A stretch of DNA of 64,000 bases from assembly GCA_977006965.1 (NCBI GenBank), contig OZ345357.1, forward strand, positions 1,488,001 through 1,552,000. Reading direction: 5' to 3'. A model generated the notes under the pieces. It saw only the letters and a list, made by a program, of their open reading frames with translations. It did no database searches and was not told the origin of the DNA. The DNA is from Phymatolithon calcareum (Eukaryota; Rhodophyta; Florideophyceae; Hapalidiales). This document shows positions 1 through 9,174 of this stretch, piece by piece. A program made the position numbers and the translations under genes. Numbering within the stretch: the first letter of the stretch is position 1; each line of letters opens with the position of its first letter.

Positions 1-58
1 CTGTGTTTTTTTTCATTTTTCGGAACCTAACCCCAATGTGTCCGTCGCTTTTTTGTAG

Positions 59-106
59 GAAATCGACATCCATGAATTTATGAAGATGATGGAAACTCAA
101 GGGTAG
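59..106 (+). CDS. Last exon of an EF-hand protein (calmodulin/CDPK-like), partial
   Basis: A pyrimidine-rich stretch ending TTTTTTGTAG at 58, with a CTAAC branch-point-like motif about 30 nt upstream, is followed by an open 15-codon exon reading EIDIHEFMKMMETQG and a TAG stop at 104-106. The pattern of acidic residues followed by EFxxMM is the second half of the last EF-hand loop and exit helix of calmodulin-like calcium sensors and calcium-dependent kinases. The rest of the gene lies outside the window to the left, so the family cannot be fixed. The assignment rests on one short exon and its splice acceptor. Confidence 0.55.
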   Translation, partial: EIDIHEFMKMMETQG

Positions 107-1875
107 AACACGCCGTGGAAAATTCGTGCAAACAGAACGAAGGGACTTGCGTTGTTGGGAAGGTCTCTGGAAAACAACTGATAGTAGGGCAATTGTTTGC
201 ACGCTGTGAAAATATCGACATGTCCCTAATGTGTGGTAATGTAACACGAGTTGTCTGTTCGCTCGCTTGTAATATCTGTGAGCTCTCCAAACTAAAGACG
301 TTACCTGCTACTCTGTACCGTTCATGCACTTCTTTTGACCTTCCAACCACAATTGCTTTAGTCGGAAGCAAATGAAGGGCACTCGAACTTCGTACTCCTC
401 TAGTAGTTTAGAACGCGACTACACTGCTTCCGCCCTTGGCATGACCATATTGAGAAACTAAGCGTGCGTACAACGCCATGCGCTGCGTTCCCGTTAAGCA
501 CGGACCGTGCACGAAAACTACGTCGGACGATCGAGAGAAACATGGTCGACTTACCGCCGGTGTATCGACGTAGATTTCTTCCACATATCAATGACAGGGC
601 GATCAGTATCCAATCGCACCCTTCCCAAATGGTTTGGAGATATATATATGCTTTGTTTGCCATTACAAATTGTGCACCCTCTGAGTTCGACCCACTCGAA
701 ACAAGTTCAAAATGCGCATTTTCTATGACGATTTTCGACAGCGAATATGTCAAAAAGAACAAGAATCTCAGCCGCAACATTTCTTGCTGAAGAATGAGTG
801 CACACCGATCAACAGTTGTCATTGCCTCGATCTCTCGCCAAACAGTCACTATTCCACATTAACCAGGCTCGAAAAACTCGCCGCAAGTTCATGACCGGGA
901 ACATCCTACAAACAATACTACAAACAAAGGAGATCCGTCCGCTCTACGCAGTAAATTGGAAGGCCAAATCTTTCACTGTCATTGTGCTTCGTTCCGTTCT
1001 ATCGTCTCTAAGCTTCTTGAATAAAACTAGGGCGTCACTGCACGAGCAGTATACACTTTCGATTATTGGTTATCAGCTTGCTCAAATCGACACCTTCGGG
1101 GAGCATATTAGGACGAGGCTTTAGCAGACTTCAGTTGCGTAAACTACAAACGTGCCCGCCCAAAAGCTTCGACACTCCCTGGCAATCGATCTAATGAGAT
1201 ATCTCGACGGAAGGAAGATAGGCACTGCAGAAATGCTATATTCCTTTTGAGAAGGGCATAGGGAGCAGAAATTTATGACAGCCGGACCACAAGGTTTGGA
1301 CAATTCCGTTCCTTGGAGCATGAGCGTTGACTTTTGACTGAGGCGTGGGACATACAAATTGGCAAAAGTGATCCCCCGTCAGCCACGGTCAGACTCGCGT
1401 ATTCGATGTACCTGACGAAGAGTTCAAGTCGATACTCGCAGATGGTATTATAGGGCCCATTGGCAAGGATAGAAATAATTCTCGTGAAAGTGCGAGAGAG
1501 CTGTCATTGCGCTACTCATGAAGTCATGAACATCGCTGGAATCGGATCGAAGTAGACCGACTGAAAGAGAATTATGGGCCAATGGTCATACTGACTCCGC
1601 ACCGGCTCTCGATGAGTTTCATTGCTTCCTTCTGCTGATCCGCCGTTCCCCTCATCATCCTCCAGGCAGGAACGAAAAGAACGACTGAGTCGATTTCTAC
1701 GACCGCCTCCAGTGCTCAAACTTTGTCGCCGGCACTATATGTGAGACAAACAACGGTAATCTAGTTTACATGATCGGATCAGCACCCAGTGTCTAACCTC
1801 GGATATAAAAATGTCGTCCGACAACTGCGGCGCAAGAGCACAAGCTCATAAAAATCGACCTCAACCCCGAAAAGT
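107..1875. other. Intergenic, no gene recognised
   Basis: Only short overlapping open frames on both strands, none with a recognisable domain. It separates the EF-hand gene (plus strand) from a membrane protein gene on the minus strand, so both transcripts end here. Confidence 0.5.
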
Positions 1876-2553
1876 TCATACAAACGACGACGATAATGGT
1901 GCATCCGGTATAAACCACTCTTCGCCCATGTCTGCCTCCGGCATCTCCCTGTTCCTCACTCCATCCTTCTCATGACCATCAGTGTGCACAACGCCACCAG
2001 GCGAGAGCATGCGAGTCTCATCAAGCATCTCCTCCCGTTCTTCATTTACGACGTTGTCCACACTGGGCTGCCTATCAACCTCCTCACTGACAAACTTGAT
2101 TCCATCGGCAACTCCTTCAATTTCCAGCGGGGTGTGTACTCGGTGTTCAATCTTTGAATGAGATACTACCGTGGGTGCTCGTACCATCTTTGTAGCCTTC
2201 AAATACCCCGAACGCAATGGACCATAATGCCTGTGCTTACGGAGATTGTATAATCGGGCAGCGTAAATTGTCCAACAAATGAGCAATAATACCAGCGTTT
2301 TTCGCGATGAGCGGGCGAGAGGGCGGCGGCGGATGAGGGTGATGGCACCGAATGTCGACGCTAGTATGGCGAGTGCCGCGAGAATACCTCCGGCATAGCC
2401 AAGGGGATCGACGATGTTGGCGATCAGGAGCAGAAGTAGTGACCAGGATAACGCAGAGTCGGCGTAAAAGCGAGACGGGCTCTTTGACGGTGGGATCACG
2501 GCACCGTCACCGCGTTCGAGGTCGATTTCATAGAGCTCGTGCTGGAAACCCAT
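1876..2553 (-). CDS. Hypothetical membrane protein, 225 aa
   Basis: A complete frame from an ATG at 2553. The N-terminal half has three hydrophobic stretches, about residues 33-54, 56-76 and 87-103; the last two are separated by an Arg-rich loop (IRRRPLARSSRKT). A hydrophilic, acidic C-terminal tail of about 120 residues follows, ending EEWFIPDAPLSSSFV. No family was recognised. The compact hydrophobic block followed by a charged tail suggests a small organelle or endomembrane protein with a soluble C-terminus, but location and role are unknown. The frame is clean and longer than anything around it, which is the main reason to call it a gene. Confidence 0.6.
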   Translation of the reverse strand: MGFQHELYEIDLERGDGAVIPPSKSPSRFYADSALSWSLLLLLIANIVDPLGYAGGILAALAILASTFGAITLIRRRPLARSSRKTLVLLLICWTIYAARLYNLRKHRHYGPLRSGYLKATKMVRAPTVVSHSKIEHRVHTPLEIEGVADGIKFVSEEVDRQPSVDNVVNEEREEMLDETRMLSPGGVVHTDGHEKDGVRNREMPEADMGEEWFIPDAPLSSSFV

Positions 2554-3287
2554 TATTATTGTGCCTCCGAATACTGAATTTTCTTCGTCTTGCGCTGGTT
2601 TGAGAGCGAGCCTTGTTCTTTGTGTCCAAACTGGTCGAAAGTCGAAGAATGCCTTGTTGGGTAATTACGGGGCTTCTAAGTACAGTGTGAACATGGGCTC
2701 TCACGTCGACTGAGGGGAATGTCGACACGGAATAGGAGGGTGATTCCCTCACTCGGCCTCGTGGCATTGGATGAAGAAGATTGTAGCTGTGTGCAGTTCC
2801 TAATTTGACGAAATGGTGGATAAATTCACGCCACTTCTGCGCCCTTCCAATTATTGGGCCGGGAATTTGAAAAAGGCGCCAATCTTCCCATTTTATTGAG
2901 CCTGCGGTTGCATTCCTTATCCCAGCCGCAGAAAAGTTGGCGAGTTTTTTTCACATTTTCAACTTCGAAGGAGAAGCGCAAAGGAGCTCTTCCAGCTTCT
3001 GTGTATTAAATATGTACTTCTCCTTGGAACAACGAGAATATTTCAATTTAAACTGACCTAGAAATTTTTAGCTCTTCGTAAGGAACATCTGTCCTCCAGT
3101 CACGACTCCACCTTCCTATTCTGATCCTGTCCGCATGCATCTCGTTGTCGTTTTGAGGTACAGGATCTGCCGACTGTATTTTTTGCTCGTATGACTCTAC
3201 ATTCCGCTGATATGCACTGTAAAGCGCGCGTTGATCTCACGTATCGATTTCCTTTTTGTCCACTCAATCATTGCGTTCCAGAAGGTG
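2554..3287. other. Divergent promoter region
   Basis: About 730 bp between the divergent starts of the membrane protein gene and the ChaC gene. It holds no convincing open frame; AT-rich around 2940-3080. Presumably contains both promoters, but no TATA or other defined element can be assigned. Confidence 0.4.
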
Positions 3288-4010
3288 ATGGGCACGCCAA
3301 CCGATTCGCTTTGGCTCTTCGGCTATAGCTCTCTCATATGGAAGTACGACGAGGTGGAGCACGTTGAGACTGACACAGGCTTTATCGAAGGCTATCAGCG
3401 CCGTTTTTGGCAGGGCAGTACGGACCATCGCGGTACCCCTGAACGACCCGGCCTCGTCGCGAGTTTGTACTCGAAAAACGATTTTAAACGCCTACAGATT
3501 ACGGATGATCCTGCTCTTATCCTCAGTGCATGGCGAGTGCACGGACGTGCATTCCGGATATCGGGAAAAGAGCGAGACAAGGTGAGTTCCAAGCATGCAC
3601 TGAAGAATCTACTGAATGCTTCCACGCACGTCGACTCATTCTTGTGTCTTTGCTTATCGTAACGTTTTCAGATGGTGACTGCTTTGAACGACCGCGAAGT
3701 TGATGGATATACACACCATTGGCTGACCGTTTATAAGAATAACGAACGAGGGGAGAAGATAGTTCTTGCACCAAGAGCGTTGACTTACATCGCTGACACC
3801 ACCAACCCGCAATTTGCCGGTTATATGTCGAACACGGATATTGTGTCTCGCATATTGAAGTGCTCAGGAAACTCTGGGAGTAATAGGGAATATCTGGAGA
3901 ATCTCGCTTGTGCGTTGAGGGAAATTGACGTCGTGGACCCCCATTTGGAAAGTCTCATCAGAATTTTACCTGCGAAAAAGGAAAGCAAGCTGCTAAGCAA
4001 TGCGGATTGA
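3288..4010 (+). CDS. ChaC-type glutathione-specific gamma-glutamylcyclotransferase, two exons
   Basis: Exons 3288-3581 and 3672-4010 are separated by a 90-nt phase-0 intron (GTGAGT ... TTTTCAG). They encode about 210 residues, the usual ChaC length. Exon 1 carries the family signature LFGYSSLIWKYDE near residue 9 and the block RRFWQGSTDHRGTPERPG. Exon 2 carries LNDREVDGY, whose Glu (about residue 107) matches the catalytic acid of the family. Known ChaC enzymes cleave cytosolic glutathione into 5-oxoproline and Cys-Gly. The ATG at 3288 is chosen because it sits directly before the conserved barrel start; the frame is open for 19 more codons upstream but has no family similarity there. Confidence is high for the family, moderate for the exact start. 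Confidence 0.9.
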
Positions 4011-5044
4011 GTTGTGGCCGTATAAAAAACGAAACTGTTTGTCGTCTTATTAGCGACAACGCACATGTGCTAGTAAAAACCGGTAAAGGTCCTCCCACCT
4101 CCGGATTCTTGTCGCAATACCGAAAGAACGGCTGGAGGAAGGACTCTGCTCGACAGAGGTCGGGGCCTGTTGCAATGAAGTCGGTGGCGTGTTATTGTGG
4201 TGCTTTCATAGGACTTCATATGCTGCAGTTGTAGCTCTAAGTATTGACAGGCGCTGCGTCGACATCATCTTCAGTTGGACGAGTTCGTCTTTGTGGTTTT
4301 TGAGTGTGCTGTAGAAGGCTCTTTGGAAGGGCTACGACTTGGCCTCCCTCATAGTCTGCTTCAGCGCTGAGCTCCGACATCCTGTCATATGTGACCGGTA
4401 CGTTCTCGACCAGCAGGCGACCATTCAACATGTTCGAGTTTGATGCGTCGGAGAGTGCGCGAAAGGCTCACCCCATCGTTACTGGTGTCTTTCATCTGGA
4501 GAAACTAGCCCAGCCATATTACTACGCATGGGGCCCCCACTATGCCCCCGTGCAGCACGTCTCGCGTGACGCGAACTTTCATCATGGACGGGGCACGATG
4601 ATCGTGCCCCGCCGCTTATCTGTAGTGGTTTGCATTGTCTTCAAACTGTGACAAATCCCACGTCGTACGTGAGGGATACTAGGCGACCATACGTATTGAG
4701 ACGGGCGTGGATGCATTGAGCTCAGAGCAGGAAGTAATGGCCACGGCTGCAAAGCGTGCCTACTCTAATAGCCAGTCCACTGCTCATGCGACAATGGATT
4801 CTGTGCGCACTAGCCGCGTGTAGGCCTGTATCCTGCCTGTGTGTCCGACAGAAGCCGCTTGAGGAATGGAATATTCGATACACGAGGCACGTGGAGAGAG
4901 TCCTGAACGTACGGGGAATTAGCAACCTGAATATGCGGGCCATAATTTCATTTCAAACGAGATGAAAAATATAGTAGGAAAGTTGTGAAGTTGCTCAGAA
5001 TGGAGTGTTCATATAAATAGTTATATTTGACTGATAGATCGAAT
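4011..5044. other. Intergenic with a short perfect hairpin
   Basis: No supportable gene. Contains the palindrome at 4589-4611. Small open frames on both strands lack any recognisable motif. Confidence 0.4.
4589..4611. repeat. Perfect inverted repeat, 11-bp arms, 1-bp spacer
   Basis: CGGGGCACGAT, one G, then its exact reverse complement. GC-rich and able to form a stable hairpin. It lies about 580 bp downstream of the ChaC stop; function unknown. Confidence 0.8.
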
Positions 5045-5990
5045 AGATTGACACTGGTATCGTGGTTGATGGTTCAGACGAACACATGGTCACGCTACCC
5101 AATTGAATGCCAGGTACCGTAAAGTAAATACTCCAGTCTCTTCTCCTTCTCGACGGCACAGTGCATCCGGCAACAGCGGATCAATGCGCATGTACATATT
5201 CTTATTCAGGCTGCCATTTGGGGGCCACACGAATGAAAGTGCTTTCGTTGTAGAAATTGTCACCATTGAAAGGTTCAACAAAAAGTTTGCCATTCCTCGC
5301 CCGGATGTAACTGTAGCGGTCGATGAACGAACTGAACGAACACGCCACCTTGTCTTTAGGAGTCACAAAGCCGTCCTCAAAATAGAAGGTGTTCCAGTTC
5401 CTCGTGTTTGCTCAGATGAATACGAGAGTCTGTGCCTCGGCGTAAAAAGTACCCTGGATGACTCACCGACTCAAACGAGTTGGCCTCGGGAGCCGCCAGC
5501 CCCTGAACGATTTCGAATGTCGCGTCTTTCTTGTCCAGAGTGGTGTTATCGATCTCGGAATAAACTCCGAACCAATCGCGATGAAGAATGAACTGACCGG
5601 GATAAGCGAAAGACTCGAAAGAGGCAGTGTCATTACTTACACAGAAGGCAACAGAGATCAAGGATAAGAGAAGAATGGTTCTGATGATCATCTTGTCACA
5701 TGCAGACATGACTGTTGTTGATAAAGTGCAACTTGCTTTGAGCAGAAACTTGTCCTAAGGAGCTTGAGAGCTCGTTAAACAGTGGTGCGGTGGCTTTCTC
5801 CTTCACTGTTGCATATGCGAAGTTTCTTTTATACTAATTCTCAAGTCATCGAGAGTCCAGATGGACGACCTGAGGCGCACACTCTCTGATTATTGCAAGT
5901 TTGAGGCACAGTTCTTCGAATTTAACATTTGATGTCCACACCAGTGTTCCTCTGTTGCGTGTAATCCTGACATCAGTGGGGCTTCGCTTC
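5045..5990 (-). repeat. Segmental duplication, copy A (partner 18145-19770)
   Basis: This block, containing an AbfB-domain gene plus upstream and downstream flanks, aligns along its length with 18145-19770. Shared landmarks include GACTGTTGTTGATAAAGTGC at about 5709 and 18840, and TTTGATGTCCACACCAG at about 5930 and 19705. The partner is longer mainly because of an insertion of about 620 bp. Confidence 0.85.
5202..5709 (-). pseudogene. AbfB-domain secreted protein, frame-broken copy
   Basis: The frame opens at ATG 5709 (or the internal ATG 5691, which places the signal peptide MIIRTILLLSLISVAFC at the terminus). It then shows two AbfB-like beta-trefoil repeats, SFESFAYPGQFILHRDW and SFESVSHPGYFLRR. 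AbfB domains (known from arabinofuranosidase B) bind arabinose side chains of cell-wall polysaccharides. After EELEHLLF the frame hits a stop, while the third repeat (CSFSSFIDRYSYIRAR) continues in another frame to a stop at 5202-5204. Comparison with the copy near 18.5 kb shows about 49 bp missing at the break, so this copy is disrupted. A very small intron was considered, but no GT-AG pair fits. Confidence 0.75.
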
Positions 5991-8900
5991 GTGAATTGAA
6001 TCCTTTCGAAATCGCAAATTCGGTTGTTTGAAACTACGATCATCGAACGCTCAACTTGCGTCGCTTTTCAGAGTACGCCATGAACAAACTACGCCACAGA
6101 AGTGAGACTTACCCAATGAAAATGGACCGTAGCTTTTTCCCGTTTCTCTGTCCCCCTAGCGTTACGGAAAGGAAACCATTGGGGTCGGCCTGTGTCCACT
6201 GTTCAATTCACTGCGCAGAATAAACAGTGTGTTTGACTTCTGACCTACCAGATACCAGGACGATCTTTTCTCATTCATATGAAACTGCCCAGACATTCCT
6301 TTTCTCTTCCGTTCTTGTCCATTTATAGTCCAAAGGTAGGTTTTGGTACCCCACCAGATGGTGTAGCAAGCACTAGTTGAAAATCAGGTCAGACCCTTGC
6401 TATGCTCGTATGGCACTCGCAAAGTTGCCCCAAGTGTCTGCAGATGCGTTGGTAACATTTTCATAAAAATCTACACTTCTTCTTCTTGTCCATTTATAGA
6501 CTTTTCCGTACCTGCCCAATCCTTGCTTTCCACTTTCCCATCGCTTGCCGAGAAAAACTGTTAGAAGGCCTATCCGCGATGGGCTCCTCTAATCGATGCT
6601 GGTACTACATTGAGGGGACCCTGCTTAAAATAGGCTTGTTCTTGGCTTTCAAGTCCAACATGCATTTCCAGCCCTTCACGACCTTACCTGTCCCCTTATC
6701 CTTTATCTGCACTAGATCCAGAACACATTTGATGCAAGGTCGGCAATACTCTGAAAGTGAAACAGAAATGCAAGGATGTGGTCCACAGCCGCTTCTACAT
6801 CCAAATCCAGAGCAGAAGGTGGATTCACGGAACGCTCGAGAAGATGGCCCCGTGTTGATTCTACAGGCAATGCAGAGGAATGATGTATTTGTAGAACATA
6901 ACAATCAAGGAGCCGCCATTACGATGGCCGGTTGAGAGTGGTTCAGGTGTTGTGTGACGGTTGGAATCAAGCAGTGAAGGAGGACAGCTGGGCGGTGGTG
7001 AAAAATCATAGAAAATACTCCATTCGGCAGGATCTGAGCATCAGCCAATTGTTTGCGGGTTCGAGACCTACACTGTAATTTGATGCTCATTTATCATGCA
7101 TGGTTGCTGGCTGCCCACGCCCTGGGTTGCACTGCAGCGCTGTGCTGGGCAAGCACTGCAATGAAGGTTACTTTTGACGGTTTTCAAGTAGGGGTTGTCG
7201 CCCAGTGGAGAGGTCCGAATATGGGCACGAGGCTACGGATATGCACCGAGGCGAAGACGAGTGTTCCTTACTGTGTAGAAGATTCTTAGCGGTCTGGTGC
7301 TGAAGAGCCCTGAACATCGAGTAATATTCCTGCATGCGAAATCGGGTTTAGAAATCATCACTGCAGTGGACGTATGTTCTTTTATAGCCAATGTCTTCTG
7401 AACTGATTCTCTTGCAAAACCAATCAGATGGTCCTACTGTAGCATCGATAAGCTGGTGGGTCGGTTTGGCGCTGCGACTTGGATGGCGCTTGTGCAATGG
7501 AAGCGGTGCTCGTGCGTTGACTGAGAGGTGAAATGGAAACGAGGGGATTCGTGTGTTGGATAGTGTGAAACTTTCGAACCGCTCTGTGACAAGTTCCGGA
7601 CGGTAGATGAGGATACGGTCTTTTCGTGACGACAAAAGATTCATGAAGCATTTCCATAGCCATATTCACATGAAACTAAGCTGGTACAAATTGCTACTAA
7701 TTATACGATAGTTCGATCACGGAAGGCCGTTTTCGAGTTGAGGAACGATCTTTGCTAAATGCACAATAGCTCGATATAACTACCGCTCTTCTTGCGATGT
7801 TTATCGAGCACACGAGCTCCTTACATAATCATTTGTCCTAGAATCCACCTCAACGATGACAGAGCGGTCCACGCTCAGACTGTTGTCATTTTCTGTTCAC
7901 GTCTTCAAAATATTGGAAAAAACTAACTTATTTTGTTCTTACCTCCAAACAAATTTTAAGTGAGAAAAAACTTATTTTTTCCTCTTCCCCTTCTCAAATT
8001 CTTTAGAAAATCTAACTTATTTTTTCTCCTCTCCGAGGAATAATGTAGTGATTTACTTACAAAATCCTCCTCACATCAAAATAAACAATCGAATTTAAGC
8101 TTCCAACTTATTTTTCCTGCATCAGGTTTTACAGGTTGAAGGTTGACCGGGTTGGGAAGATCATCTGGCCATAAGAACTCAGTTTGAGTGTAAGTGATAG
8201 GAGCGGAGAAAATGCTCAATTCCAGGTGAACTATTAAATATCTATCGGTCCAATGTCACATTTTCGTACGTCAGGCGGCTTGTGTTTTCTCGCGTCCACA
8301 AAAACAAGCTGCGAAAATTGACGCAATAGCTGCTCGGTACATTTACAGTGGCGAATACCATCCAGCAGAGAAAACTGAAAATAGAAACCTTTGCAAAAGT
8401 AAAACATTCTTTTCTTCGCCTCATATAATCTCTTCTAAAGTCTGCACCTATTTCCCTTCGCAAAAGCACCAACCCCGTCTCGCCCATCTTCATCTCCATA
8501 TGGGGATCAACAACGCGGTTCATACACTGGCTTCACCTCGCACGTGCATCGAAAACCGCTATCCGATCACTCTAACCTGCACACTTTGAGCGCCTTCCAC
8601 CATGATGCAAGCAGTAACTTTCATCTTCTCCGCATATGACGTTGCGGCCGCCCTCTCTATGAAGCTTTTATTCCGGGATTCCTTCACATCTCGAGACTTG
8701 CGCTGCGTCGCTCTATTCCCATCTATTTATTGCGCCCAATGTCCCCTTTCTAAATACGTTCATCTGTTCGTCCGAAGAGCGGTACAGGAAACTGAGCCTC
8801 ATTTATGGTTTTTGAGCTGATATATAAATTCCAAACTTGATTAGATTGCGCTCCTGCTTGGCGATGCAGTGCTCAGTCGCCGTACCCCTGAGCCGGAGCG

Positions 8901-9174
8901 ATATACTGCATTTCGTATGGGATCTGGCAACCTGAGAGGCTTCGACCGGGCCTTTCGTTTGGTGAGCAAAGCATGTGGGTTTCTAAAATAGCTACTCGTC
9001 TTACATGTGGTCGATTCGCTGAAGCAGAGGCTAGTATGGGCTACATCTCTTTCGGTTAGTGACGCTTTTAAACCTCTGTCGCCACTCGATGTTGCACCGC
9101 AGCACCACCATACTCTCAAGACAACACCATTCCTCCTTCATAGAGCTGTGAAAGCCGCCCGTCGGCTTTCCGTC
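5991..9174. other. Gene-poor region upstream of the Fanzor gene
   Basis: About 3.2 kb with only short open frames on both strands. A 93-aa minus-strand frame at 8242-8523 and a 149-codon plus-strand frame at 6486-6935 have no recognisable domain. An AT-rich patch at 7915-8125 repeats the motif AACTTATTTT four times. The frame of the downstream Fanzor gene stays open back to about 9007 without an upstream ATG, so the gene's 5' UTR probably starts here. Confidence 0.4.

Noticed and set aside
7020-7080. B-box-like GGTTCGAGACC
   Set aside because: No acceptor stem, D arm or A box could be fitted around it.
9007-9174. Extending the Fanzor protein 56 residues upstream
   Set aside because: The extension begins at a GTG, has no ATG and no family similarity; the ATG at 9175 is preferred, though an upstream exon is not excluded.
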